Shown here: positions 35,901 to 42,563 of the stretch, piece by piece
Layout of the letters: each line of letters starts with the position of its first letter
Position numbering within the stretch: position 1 is the stretch's first letter
Source: SFLA01 sp045595165
Lineage (GTDB): Bacteria > Bacillota > Clostridia > Oscillospirales > CAG-382
Assembly (NCBI GenBank): GCA_045595165.1
Contig: JAZNZY010000023.1
Span: 1-64,000 of the forward strand
Direction: 5' to 3'
Length of the DNA stretch: 64,000 nt
Made by a program: the position numbers and the translations under genes
Notes under the pieces: model-generated
The model's database searches: none
Seen by the model: the letters and a program-made list of their open reading frames with translations, nothing else
What the model was told of the DNA's origin: nothing

Positions 35901-36047
35901 GAATCCGGTACGGTTTCTCTCGCAAGCGACGGAAGCTTTATTTACTATCCCGAAGCTGATTTTACCGGAACAGTATCCTTTACGTACATTTATTCGGAAG
36001 GCTTGTGTGATTCCGAGCCTTGTACCGTAACAATCGTAGTTGAATAA
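32979..36047 (+). CDS. DUF4855 lipoprotein with three discoidin-like domains
   Basis: The 1022-residue protein has a lipobox ending at Cys20 (LFAGC) and a very acidic Ser/Glu/Asp linker. Three repeats of about 150 residues resemble F5/8-C domains (about 50-215, 248-398, 430-580), each with a DLG-type strand and an SARYIRF- or GRYVRF-like ending. The DUF4855 domain (about 600-935) follows, containing LYHGTNIKGYT, a Ca-loop-like DIDGDGVVD and GYYWYDESIYP. A C-terminal Ig/cadherin-like strand domain ends it. DUF4855 has no firm function; the carbohydrate-binding company suggests a glycan-active enzyme, and Glu/Asp in WYDES could be catalytic (inference). It is monocistronic between a strong promoter and a terminator. 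Confidence 0.82.
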   Translation: MKKIAFLLAAIMILTLFAGCVSDGEVSDVSVSETPNESVTDKPGEESKEEDVKIPVENPKYASVISSGKTYKNTATPGDAYPDSYNTELTDGQFGPDNTGDYTDAKYSGYTDGTVFVTIDLGQVYDSIYEFRCSFLSTNNAGIYPPKGVKIHASVDGEKFTRIGECTMPEFQEDCRAEAVLTSEYYVSARYIRFGISKNAAWVFIDELTVIADEENGSQIDGAFLDLIKQAYDTLGTVSYEGGKEVDSSLALEMVSKGAKYSSSKKPISAFPDDNNRLTDGEFTGFYESGIWVGYEGGEAVSITLDLGKKRDDLSVFRAECYSNNNVGTYLPVAVTYSVSDDNKTFTDIGRVFGVASGQSVYSFPLILSKAASGRYVRFTLEATETKMYLVEETAVYANTGVEESNSLYPALVFDSTVKNWPNPSTQVVNLIKGLTQQINSPSDISDEQAVNNTAVTSKLMTDGRFATVNNIHNGQFFKFNGGSSRDVIYDLGATSAVSKFTAQFTHNVGWAVQAPTAVAIYLSMDGEKWYDAGSMPVNADTDDSLVSAEYTLKTPIQTRYVCFSFNINTWCGIGELEVYGTTSTAGAIALSSGKVPERNLFGKGNQAPREDVLGGVSDLVLLYHGTNIKGYTVETLIPYLAYVDTEGNIKDTMFDSFLFLLSGGFPSGLSGWNDSKGSDWEWTVTDLFTEGENILALEEAAGIVKEALGLDEDYKYGFTVTLYYPNSERTDFGDIDGDGVVDALTTDENRLRALEWYMEMFEAKLGKYDFENIEFVGYYWYDESIYPQDNAPYIVSETAKMVHNRGYDFFWIPYYTASGFSAWDSFGFDVACMQPNYVFKEEEPYSKIPQAAYLTQLYGMGIEIEISGKAFSSDIIYRKYMEYLSGGVLYGYMKDCVHMYYQDVTVYYDAAVSKDSDIRLIYDYTYQFIKGTLDVYPDTLDEITVNSVKGESVSGAIIEDAPGYVEFELCSMPESGTVSLASDGSFIYYPEADFTGTVSFTYIYSEGLCDSEPCTVTIVVE

Positions 36048-36054
36048 ATAATTC

Positions 36055-36086
36055 AAAAAGCTGTCGCATAGATGCGGCAGCTTTTT
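36055..36086 (+). terminator. Terminator of the DUF4855 gene
   Basis: A 14-bp stem (36055-36068 with 36073-36086) includes one G-T pair and ends in a T-run. Confidence 0.88.
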
Positions 36087-36097
36087 TATATGAAAAA

Positions 36098-36121
36098 AGC
36101 GGCTGTGTTTTCACAGCCGCT
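36098..36121 (-). terminator. Terminator of the anchored cohesin gene
   Basis: A 10-bp stem (36098-36107 with 36112-36121) is followed on the minus strand by a run of six T. It lies 17 bp past the stop. Confidence 0.88.
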
Positions 36122-36137
36122 AAATATTTACTTATTT

Positions 36138-36902
36138 TCAGTTCTTTTTCTTCATTACTACTACGGTTACGATTGCAGCAACAGCTACAAGGGCAACACC
36201 TACAACTACCCATACTATCCAGTTGTTTTCGCCGTCTGTATTGCCGGTGCTTACGTCGGAAGAAGCGTTGCTGTTTTCTACAGGCTTGGATTCGTCCTCT
36301 GCGCTGTTGTCAGACACTTCGGAAGCGTCCTCGGAAACCTGCTCGGATACGTCCTCGTCAGGCACTGAAGGCTCTTCTTCGCTTACTTCGCCGCTTACTT
36401 CACCGCTCTCGGAAATGCTTACGCTGAGAGAGGTGTTGGGAGTATAGAGCGAATTAAGATCGCCGGATTCGGTAAGCTCGTTGTTTTTAACATCTATAAG
36501 TGTATCTACGTCTTTGGCAAGAATCTTGAAGGAAACGGTGCAGGAGATAGGATCCTTGGTACCGTGGTCTTCTTCACCGCTGTTGAAAAGCAAGCAGACA
36601 AGTACGTTGCCTTCGCTGTAAAGCTTGCTCCAATTTTCGCCCTGCTCGCCCCATTCCTCGGGAAGGGTTGCGTCAACCTTTTGGAATTCAAGAACAGTGT
36701 TATCAAAAATCACGTTGGAAGATACGGCAATGATACCGTCAGGATCTGTGAATTCGGAATATGTAATAGTCACATTGAGTATTTCGCCGTCAACAGCATA
36801 GGATAAACCGATTTTACAAGCATCTGCGGCAGAGGAAACTACTGTAAATGCCATGCACACAAGTAATGCGGAAAGAAATAATATAACAGCTTTTTTAAAC
36901 AT
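36138..36902 (-). CDS. Surface-anchored single-cohesin protein
   Basis: The 254-residue protein has a signal peptide (cut near residue 25), one cohesin-type beta-sandwich (about 27-158; segments SSNVIFDNTVLEFQKV and TVSFKILAKDVDT are typical), a Ser/Glu/Asp-rich linker of about 70 residues and a C-terminal membrane helix with a lysine tail. In cellulosomes a membrane- or wall-held cohesin binds a dockerin on another protein; many non-cellulosomal Clostridia also have such proteins. ATG 36902 follows GGAGGT; an upstream in-frame codon lies beyond the promoter region. A dockerin-bearing subtilase is encoded at 6085-11043. Binding between them is unproven. Confidence 0.8.
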   Translation of the reverse strand: MFKKAVILFLSALLVCMAFTVVSSAADACKIGLSYAVDGEILNVTITYSEFTDPDGIIAVSSNVIFDNTVLEFQKVDATLPEEWGEQGENWSKLYSEGNVLVCLLFNSGEEDHGTKDPISCTVSFKILAKDVDTLIDVKNNELTESGDLNSLYTPNTSLSVSISESGEVSGEVSEEEPSVPDEDVSEQVSEDASEVSDNSAEDESKPVENSNASSDVSTGNTDGENNWIVWVVVGVALVAVAAIVTVVVMKKKN

Positions 36903-36964
36903 AATTTTATACCTCCGTGTCCCATATAGTTTATTATATTTGTTTAACTTTGTCAAGTGAAGAA

Positions 36965-36993
36965 TTGCAACAACCGAAAAAATATGTTATAAT
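36965..36993 (+). promoter_or_regulatory. Promoter of a small unknown gene
   Basis: TTGCAA (36965-36970), 17-nt spacer, TATAAT (36988-36993) with an extended TGT, leading into the gene at 37017. Confidence 0.75.
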
Positions 36994-37016
36994 TTCTTTA
37001 CAGGAGGCGGTGTATT

Positions 37017-37346
37017 ATGAAAATTTTGGATGAATTTGAGCTTGAGGGTGGAATTGCCATAGAAAACTATCCCACACTTTGCCAAAATATTTCCGTCGGA
37101 GATATTCTTTGCGGTGCTCCCTGCACGGAGGGAATGTCATTTTCCGCAGGAGAAAATGAAATGGGCTATCTTTTCGGAGATTCCGCATTGCTGGCTGTCT
37201 ACGCATATAACAACGGATACGATATTTTTGCCCGTATCACCGCAATACGCAGAGTAGAAGCCATACCCGTGTTGTTTGCTTCTCTGCACGCCGTCCACCG
37301 CGGAACCGTCTGGGGCAGGGAAAAGGATAAAATAGAAAAGGAATAG
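37017..37346 (+). CDS. Hypothetical protein, 109 residues
   Basis: I do not recognise a family. The product is acidic at the start, has no signal peptide or membrane helix, and contains two Cys (CQN and LCGAPC region) and a central YLFGDSALLAVYAYNNGYD segment, followed by a basic C-terminus. It is supported as a gene by AGGAGG 6-7 bases before ATG 37017, a good promoter and codon use like its neighbours. It stands alone between the divergent cohesin gene and the palindrome/tRNA region. Confidence 0.65.
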   Translation: MKILDEFELEGGIAIENYPTLCQNISVGDILCGAPCTEGMSFSAGENEMGYLFGDSALLAVYAYNNGYDIFARITAIRRVEAIPVLFASLHAVHRGTVWGREKDKIEKE

Positions 37347-37361
37347 CATCGCATTTTCCGT

Positions 37362-37470
37362 TTGCGCTAAGCGCAACTCATTGATGCGAAGCATCACATC
37401 ATTGCGACAGGTAATACAGCCTAAGGTGATGATATACGCCTTACGGCGATGATATACCACGCCTGCGGCT
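37362..37470. repeat. Cluster of short palindromes and a 20-nt direct repeat
   Basis: Four tiny hairpins follow each other: TTGCGC-TAA-GCGCAA (37362-37376), TGATGC-GAA-GCATCA (37382-37396), GCC-TTAC-GGC and GCC-TGC-GGC. The last two are preceded by identical GATGATATAC words at 37428 and 37448, giving a 20-nt period. This 109-bp stretch fills most of the gap between the unknown gene and the tRNA terminator. It codes for nothing visible and looks like an intergenic repeat family. Confidence 0.6.
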
Positions 37471-37484
37471 TGGATAAACAAAAA

Positions 37485-37512
37485 AGGAACTTTTGTATAA
37501 ACAAAAGTTCCT
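37485..37512 (-). terminator. Terminator of tRNA-Leu
   Basis: A 12-bp stem (37485-37496 with 37501-37512) is followed on the minus strand by a T-run, 8 bp beyond the CCA end of the tRNA. Confidence 0.85.
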
Positions 37513-37520
37513 ATTTTTGT

Positions 37521-37603
37521 TGGTGCGGCTGATGGGACTTGAACCCATACGGTTGCCCACACGCCCCTCAAACGTGCGCGTCTGCCTGTTCCGCCACAGC
37601 CGC
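37521..37603 (-). tRNA. tRNA-Leu (anticodon GAG)
   Basis: The minus strand folds as a class II tRNA: 7-bp acceptor stem (GCGGCTG with CAGCCGC), D-arm, anticodon loop TTGAGGG with GAG at 37569-37567, an extended variable arm with a GGG/CCG-type hairpin, and a T-arm TGGGTTCAAGTCCCA. CCA is encoded at 37523-37521. GAG reads CUU and CUC leucine codons. The gene has its own promoter and terminator. Confidence 0.95.
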
Positions 37604-37616
37604 GTGAACGTTTACT

Positions 37617-37644
37617 ATTATACACAAGATTTTAAATTTGTCAA
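37617..37644 (-). promoter_or_regulatory. Promoter of tRNA-Leu
   Basis: On the minus strand TTGACA (37644-37639), 16-nt spacer, TATAAT (37622-37617), 13 bp before the tRNA 5' end. Confidence 0.82.
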
Positions 37645-37707
37645 TACCTTTTTTAATTTTATTTTATTTTATATTTTTGTGTATTTTAACTCCGGCTTAA
37701 ATAATAA

Positions 37708-37729
37708 AAAAGCACCCGAAAGTGCTTTT
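37708..37729 (-). terminator. Terminator of mazF
   Basis: An 8-bp stem (37708-37715 with 37722-37729) with A/T flanks stands 24 bp past the mazF stop. The A/T-rich DNA from there to the tRNA promoter holds nothing else that I can see. Confidence 0.75.
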
Positions 37730-37753
37730 AAAATATTGTTGTAAAAAATCAAT

Positions 37754-38131
37754 TTACAGCCCGAAGCTTACGTTTAAAGCTTCGTTTACCAGCTGCATCG
37801 TGCCGTCGTCCAGATGCCCCATTTTGTCTTTCAGCCGTTTTTTGTCCAGAGTACGTATTTGCTCAAGTAGAATTATGGAATTCTTCGCCAGACCGCATCC
37901 GGGCGCTTTTCCCGTGCCGATGCTGTCGCCGGTAACCTCAATATGTGTTGGAAGCCGTGCTTTGCCCGTCTGTGAAGTTATTGCGGCGGCTATGACCGTG
38001 GGACTGTGTCTGTTTCCAACGTCGTTTTGCACGATCAGAACGGGTCTCACACCGCCTTGCTCGGATCCCACCACAGGTGAAAGATCCGCATAATATATAT
38101 CTCCGCGCCGTATTACAGTTTGTTCGTTCAC
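37754..38131 (-). CDS. MazF/PemK-type endoribonuclease without visible antitoxin
   Basis: The 125-residue protein is close to NdoA (EndoA) of Bacillus, an mRNA interferase: RRGDIYYADLSPVVGSEQGG opens the SH3-like barrel (Arg and loop residues contact RNA), then RPVLIVQNDVGN and SQTGKARLPTHIEV, with the conserved Thr-Ser patch, and a LLEQIRTLDKKRL helix. Bacterial MazF normally comes with a MazE just upstream. Here only about 120 bp separate its GTG start at 38131 from the pepF stop, and they hold the pepF terminator and no antitoxin-sized frame. The antitoxin may be encoded elsewhere. The ribosome site (GGGGCGAT) is weak, fitting low expression. Confidence 0.93.
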   Translation of the reverse strand: MNEQTVIRRGDIYYADLSPVVGSEQGGVRPVLIVQNDVGNRHSPTVIAAAITSQTGKARLPTHIEVTGDSIGTGKAPGCGLAKNSIILLEQIRTLDKKRLKDKMGHLDDGTMQLVNEALNVSFGL

Positions 38132-38216
38132 TTTTGATCATCGCCCCGTTTTCAGTTTATTCCGGCAGGACTATTTTTGCCCGCAGGGGAGATGATTATG
38201 CACAGTAAAAAATTAA

Positions 38217-38239
38217 GGGCTTACTTTTTACGTAAGCCC
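38217..38239 (-). terminator. Terminator of the RNHCP-pepF operon
   Basis: An 8-bp stem (38217-38224 with 38232-38239) is followed on the minus strand by TTAATTTTTT. It separates pepF from mazF. Confidence 0.82.
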
Positions 38240-38251
38240 CGTTTTTGTCTT

Positions 38252-40033
38252 TTATATATTTGAAAGAAGCTCTTTAAGCTCGGTAACCGTATCGTCAAAT
38301 ACCTTCATAGCGCTGCTTACCGCCTCGGGCTTGGTGAGATCGATTCCTGCGATCTTAAGCTCGTTGAGGGGATAATCGCTTCCGCCGGTGGTGAGGAATT
38401 CAAGGTATCCGGATGCATCGCCGGTTTCGATAATGTTTCTTGCAATAGCAACCGCGCTGGAAAAACCGGTTGCATACTGGTAGACATAATATGCTGTGTA
38501 GAAGTGGGGAATATACGCCCATTCGTACTGCATAATATCGTTTATACCTGCACCTTCATAGTAAAGTGAAATAAGGCTGTGATAAATTTCGCACAGCGCT
38601 TTGGGCGTGAGAGGTACGCCTGCCTGCGCCATATCGTGAGCTTTTCGCTCAAATTCAGCAAAAAGTGTTTGTCTGAACACAGTTGTGCGGAATCCTTCAA
38701 GGAAATGATTAAGAACGTAAGCTTTACGCTTCTTGTCCGTTTCATTTTTAAGCAGATACATGGTAAGCAAAACTTCGTTTACCGTGGAAGCAACTTCTGC
38801 AACCATTATACGGTAATCGTGGTTAACATAATCTTGCTTTTCGGAGGACAGATAAGAGTGCATTGCGTGTCCCAGCTCGTGAGCCATCGTAAAGGCATCA
38901 TCAAGGCTGTCGGTATAATTGAGAAGCACATAAGGGTGAACACCGTACACACCGCAGGAGAACGCACCGGAGCGCTTGCCCTTGTTTTCGTATACGTCCA
39001 TCCAATGCTCGGAGTATGCCTTGTCCAGCAGCTCCTGGTATCTTTCGCCCAGAGGAGTGAGTGCCTTTTTAACCATATCCTTTGCCTGCTCGTAGGTAAC
39101 CGTGTAGTCCACGTCCTCTATCATAGGCGTGTAAAGATCGAACATATCAATATTCTCAAGGCCGAGAGCTTCCTTACGGAGCTGTATATATCGCTTCATA
39201 GTGGGAAGCGCACCGTGTACCGCTTCAATAAGAGAATCGTATACGGAAACGGGAATATTTCCGCCGAACAACGCCTTGTGGCAAGCGCTTTCGTAGCCTC
39301 TTACCGCCGCAAAATAGTTGTCTATCTTTACGTTACCGGAATACATAGCGGCAATAGTGTTAACATACTTTTTGTATGTTCCGAAGTATCCCTCAAAGGT
39401 TTCTTCACGTACGCGTCTGTTCTTGCTTTCGCGGTAAATTCCCATATTACCGTTGGTAAGCTGTACCTGTTCACCGTTTTCATCGGTTATTTCGGGAAGC
39501 TCCATATCAACGTTGGTGAACATAGTAAAGCAATCGTCGGGAATATTGTTGATCTCACCCATCTGAGCCAGAAGCATTTCGCTCTTTTCGTCAAGAACGT
39601 GTGCTCTGCCTCTGGAAATATCCTCCAGCATATGACGGTAAGTAGCGAGTCCCTCGTGCTCCATATATTTCTTTAACGTTTCTTCGGGAATGGCGAGGAT
39701 CTCGGGCTCGATAAAGGAGCAAGCTGTGCCCAGCTTTACCAGTAAAGACATCGCCTTTGCTTCCATTTCCTGCGCTTCGTTGTTGCCGTTGTCTGCGCTC
39801 TTGTAAAGCATTGCATAAATATAGGGAAGCTCCGCCGCTTGGTTTGCCTTAGCCAGCAGGTCCATAGCCTTTTTAAGGCTTTCTGCGCTTTCGCCCAGAG
39901 TACCCTTCACGGAGGGAATGGTATCGGCTATTTTGTCCGCTTCGGCAAGCGCATTTTCCCAAGCCTGCTTATCGGAATAAATGTGGGTAAAATCCCACAT
40001 AAATTCGGGATTCATTTCATTTCTGCTTTTCAT
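38252..40033 (-). CDS. pepF: Oligoendopeptidase F (M3 family)
   Basis: The 593-residue cytoplasmic zinc peptidase cleaves oligopeptides of roughly 7-17 residues. The zinc site is HELGHAMHS with His385, Glu386 and His389; the third ligand, a Glu, should lie in the EVASTVNEVL segment near 412. The N-terminal helical half and overall length fit PepF of Clostridia. No signal peptide is present. AAAAGGAGC precedes ATG 40033. It is the last gene of a leftward operon, 13 bp after the unknown membrane protein gene. Confidence 0.96.
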   Translation of the reverse strand: MKSRNEMNPEFMWDFTHIYSDKQAWENALAEADKIADTIPSVKGTLGESAESLKKAMDLLAKANQAAELPYIYAMLYKSADNGNNEAQEMEAKAMSLLVKLGTACSFIEPEILAIPEETLKKYMEHEGLATYRHMLEDISRGRAHVLDEKSEMLLAQMGEINNIPDDCFTMFTNVDMELPEITDENGEQVQLTNGNMGIYRESKNRRVREETFEGYFGTYKKYVNTIAAMYSGNVKIDNYFAAVRGYESACHKALFGGNIPVSVYDSLIEAVHGALPTMKRYIQLRKEALGLENIDMFDLYTPMIEDVDYTVTYEQAKDMVKKALTPLGERYQELLDKAYSEHWMDVYENKGKRSGAFSCGVYGVHPYVLLNYTDSLDDAFTMAHELGHAMHSYLSSEKQDYVNHDYRIMVAEVASTVNEVLLTMYLLKNETDKKRKAYVLNHFLEGFRTTVFRQTLFAEFERKAHDMAQAGVPLTPKALCEIYHSLISLYYEGAGINDIMQYEWAYIPHFYTAYYVYQYATGFSSAVAIARNIIETGDASGYLEFLTTGGSDYPLNELKIAGIDLTKPEAVSSAMKVFDDTVTELKELLSNI

Positions 40034-40046
40034 TTTAAGCTCCTTT

Positions 40047-41069
40047 TCAGTTATATAAGAATTTGTCTTTTATAAAATACCTGTCAAGTCCTGTCTGCAA
40101 ATGTGAAAATACTCTTCCGCAGTTGTATTTTACCTTTGCTGTATCAAAAGGAATATGGGAATATACCTCTTCCATGGGATACATACCCAATCCGCCGCCG
40201 CGGAAAACAATTTTTTTCGTATCAATTCCTGCGTTTTGCAAAGCCTTTCTGTAGTCATCGGCTGTACGCAGGAAGCCTTCGCTGTCGGTAAGTGCGCCCA
40301 AATATACGGAAAATACCATTCTTCCGCTTCTGTCGATACTTTTGTCCGGATATGTTATACTTCCGTCGGGATAACCGTATATTTTTTCGGAAACCACGGT
40401 AAAAGAACCGTCGGGGAAAGCGTCACGCAGAATATTTGCTATTTTCGTTCTCTGCTCGCTCATCAGCAACCTTTCGGTCTTTTTTGCGTATCCGTCAAAT
40501 ACCGTTTTGTCAAAAACTATCAGCTTTCCGTTGGCATCGGAATATTCCTTGGATATTACCTCTCTTTGCCACGTGCGGGTGACGTAATCGTATTCAAGAC
40601 CTCCGATAATTTCATTTTCGCTGTCTGCGTAGTTTTTTTCTACATATTCGTTCGAAACCTTAAGGGCATTGGAATAGGATATAAGATTTCCGCCGAAAAC
40701 GAGCTGAAGCGCTACCACAGCTCCGAGAGGAATTACTGCCCAAAATGCGGTCTTTTTGTTTTTGAACAGCGTTATGCAGTAATCGCACAAAAGTGCAGTC
40801 AGACCGCAGATAACCGTGTACACGATAATATTCAGCATATCTGCGGAATATCCTGCCGCAAGGAGTCCGCCGCATACGGCAAAAAACGCGGTTTTGGTGC
40901 CTCGCTTAAGCTTTAAAAATCCCGCGCCGATACCGCACAATGGGAGCAGGGGAAGGGCGGTGAGTATTCCGGAGAAGGGGACGATACACACTGCACCGAT
41001 AAATCCCAGCACGGCGCACAGGACGGGACTGCCCAACGAGCCATATATCTTTTTAAATTTTTCTTTCAT
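40047..41069 (-). CDS. Membrane protein of unknown function
   Basis: The 340-residue protein has about four to five membrane helices in its first 135 residues and then an extracytoplasmic or cytoplasmic domain of about 200 residues with many charged residues. I recognise no family. The soluble part is rich in Tyr and Lys and holds IVFRGGGLGMYPMEEV near its end. Its start overlaps the RNHCP gene stop in a 4-bp junction, and pepF follows by 13 bp, so it belongs to that operon. The membrane part hints at a sensor or an anchor, but no more can be said. Confidence 0.7.
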   Translation of the reverse strand: MKEKFKKIYGSLGSPVLCAVLGFIGAVCIVPFSGILTALPLLPLCGIGAGFLKLKRGTKTAFFAVCGGLLAAGYSADMLNIIVYTVICGLTALLCDYCITLFKNKKTAFWAVIPLGAVVALQLVFGGNLISYSNALKVSNEYVEKNYADSENEIIGGLEYDYVTRTWQREVISKEYSDANGKLIVFDKTVFDGYAKKTERLLMSEQRTKIANILRDAFPDGSFTVVSEKIYGYPDGSITYPDKSIDRSGRMVFSVYLGALTDSEGFLRTADDYRKALQNAGIDTKKIVFRGGGLGMYPMEEVYSHIPFDTAKVKYNCGRVFSHLQTGLDRYFIKDKFLYN

Positions 41070-41404
41070 CGCTTGCCTCCACGGGGGATATTGTAAGGAT
41101 TAGTATATTGTATAAGCAGACGGGTGTCGTCATCGTTCTGGCTTCCGTTTGACCGTTCAAATCCGCACTTACGGCATTTGTGTTTTATTACAAAGCCCCG
41201 CTTTGCTTCGGTGCGCACCTCGATCGGATCCATTACCGCACCGCATTCGCTGGCTCTGTCGCCGGGATTAACGTCAACGTGCCTTGAGCACAGACAGAAC
41301 GGACAGTGATTGCGGGACGAATATCCCAAAGGCGGAACCTCTTTTCCGCAGTTGAGGCATATAAAACCGCTGTCGTTTTTTGCAAACAATGTGTTTTCCA
41401 TCAT
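41066..41404 (-). CDS. RNHCP-domain zinc-ribbon protein
   Basis: The 112-residue protein consists almost entirely of the RNHCP domain, named after its own signature, here SSRNHCPFCLCSRHVDVNPG. Three CxxC or CxxxC-type pairs (CLNC, CPFC, CRKC) suggest two zinc sites. The cell role of the family is not known; it is short, cytoplasmic and might bind nucleic acid. GGAGG precedes two adjacent ATG codons (41404, 41401); the second has the better spacing. It is the first gene of the leftward operon and is divergent from yqhQ. Confidence 0.85.
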   Translation of the reverse strand: MMENTLFAKNDSGFICLNCGKEVPPLGYSSRNHCPFCLCSRHVDVNPGDRASECGAVMDPIEVRTEAKRGFVIKHKCRKCGFERSNGSQNDDDTRLLIQYTNPYNIPRGGKR

Positions 41405-41433
41405 AATCCTCCAAATTTGTTTACAAAATACTG

Positions 41434-41462
41434 TTTACTTTTGCTTTTATTTTTATTATAAT
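41434..41462 (+). promoter_or_regulatory. Promoter of yqhQ-prmC
   Basis: TTTACT (41434-41439), 17-nt spacer, TATAAT (41457-41462). It shares the 95-bp gap with the leftward RNHCP operon. Confidence 0.72.
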
Positions 41463-41498
41463 ATCAAATTGTTAATAATTCAAGTCGGGAGGCAAAAT

Positions 41499-42563
41499 AT
41501 GTCAAAGAAATCCGATAACAATCTCTCCTGCCGTTTGGGCAGAGTAGGCGGAAGCGCTCTTATGGAGGGCGTAATGATGAAAAGCGGTCCGGACGTGGCA
41601 ATGGCTGTCCGCCGTACCGATAACGGAAAAATTACCGTTCGAAAAAAGAAATATAAATCCGTAAAAGAAAAAAGCGCATTTTTGCGTCTTCCTCTTATCA
41701 GAGGTATAGTTAACTTTGTTGAAACTATGATACTCTCTATGGGCACGATGACGGAAGCGACCGAGCTTTTGGGAATTGACGATGCGGAGCCTGAAGGAAA
41801 GTTCGATAAATGGATAACCGAAAAATTGGGCGACAAAATGATGCAGGTTATTTCTGCCATAGCGGTAGTGCTGGGCGTAGCTCTTGCGCTGGTTCTGTTT
41901 ATGTGGCTGCCCTCGTTTATATCCGATCTTATCTTCAAGGTGGATACGGAGGAGTTCAATTTTGCATCCCGTTGTGTTGACGGCGGGCTGAAAATACTTA
42001 TCTTTATCGCCTATATCGGCTTAACTTCTCTTATTCCGGATATAAAACGTGTCTATATGTATCACGGCGCCGAGCATAAAAGCATTGCTTGCTACGAATC
42101 GGGAGATGAGCTTACCGTGGATAACGTACGTAAGCACACCCGTTTCCATCCCCGTTGCGGTACTTCCTTTATGTTTTTGGTAATTATCGTTTCTATACTC
42201 GTTAACTCTCTGCTTTTGTGGGGAATCAGCGCCTTGTTTCCTATGGCGCCGGTAGGGGAAAGATGGTTTATCGTTCTCGCAAAGCTTGTGGCGCTTCCTC
42301 TTGTAGTCGGTATCGACTATGAGTACGTTATGTACGCCGGCAAGCACGATAATTTCTTTACCAAGATCTTTTCCGCACCCGGTCTGTGGATGCAGAGAAT
42401 AACCACCCGCGAGCCGGACGACAGTATGATGGAAGTCGCCATTTGCTCCATAAAATCCGCACTTCCCGAGGAATTTCCCGAATTCGAGATTCCTACCGAG
42501 GACGTTGTGAACGCCGAGGAAAAGGATGAAGTTCAAACCGAAATACCGGAGGAAAACGCATGA
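41499..42563 (+). CDS. yqhQ: DUF1385 (YqhQ-like) membrane protein
   Basis: The 354-residue protein matches YqhQ throughout: VGGSALMEGVMMKSG near residue 16, RLPLIRGIVNF, two membrane helices in the middle (about 125-150 and 165-185), the conserved YHGAEHKSIACYE near 188 and HPRCGTSFMF near 215, and two further helices. The His, Glu and Cys residues could bind a metal, but no activity is proven. ATG 41499 is chosen for the GGGAGGC site 6 bases upstream, not the longer open frame that begins within the divergent gene. Its stop overlaps prmC in an ATGA, the usual Firmicutes pairing. Confidence 0.93.
   Translation: MSKKSDNNLSCRLGRVGGSALMEGVMMKSGPDVAMAVRRTDNGKITVRKKKYKSVKEKSAFLRLPLIRGIVNFVETMILSMGTMTEATELLGIDDAEPEGKFDKWITEKLGDKMMQVISAIAVVLGVALALVLFMWLPSFISDLIFKVDTEEFNFASRCVDGGLKILIFIAYIGLTSLIPDIKRVYMYHGAEHKSIACYESGDELTVDNVRKHTRFHPRCGTSFMFLVIIVSILVNSLLLWGISALFPMAPVGERWFIVLAKLVALPLVVGIDYEYVMYAGKHDNFFTKIFSAPGLWMQRITTREPDDSMMEVAICSIKSALPEEFPEFEIPTEDVVNAEEKDEVQTEIPEENA

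Noticed and set aside
37362..37470. CRISPR array
   Set aside because: The repeats are too short (10-20 nt), differ in sequence, have no spacers of constant length and no cas genes nearby.
37521..37603. tRNA-Leu as an integration site of a mobile element
   Set aside because: No integrase gene and no direct copy of the tRNA 3' end was found in the window.
38579..39676. Plus-strand open frame opposite pepF
   Set aside because: It lies within the pepF coding region; low-complexity Val/His/Cys-rich product and no start signals.
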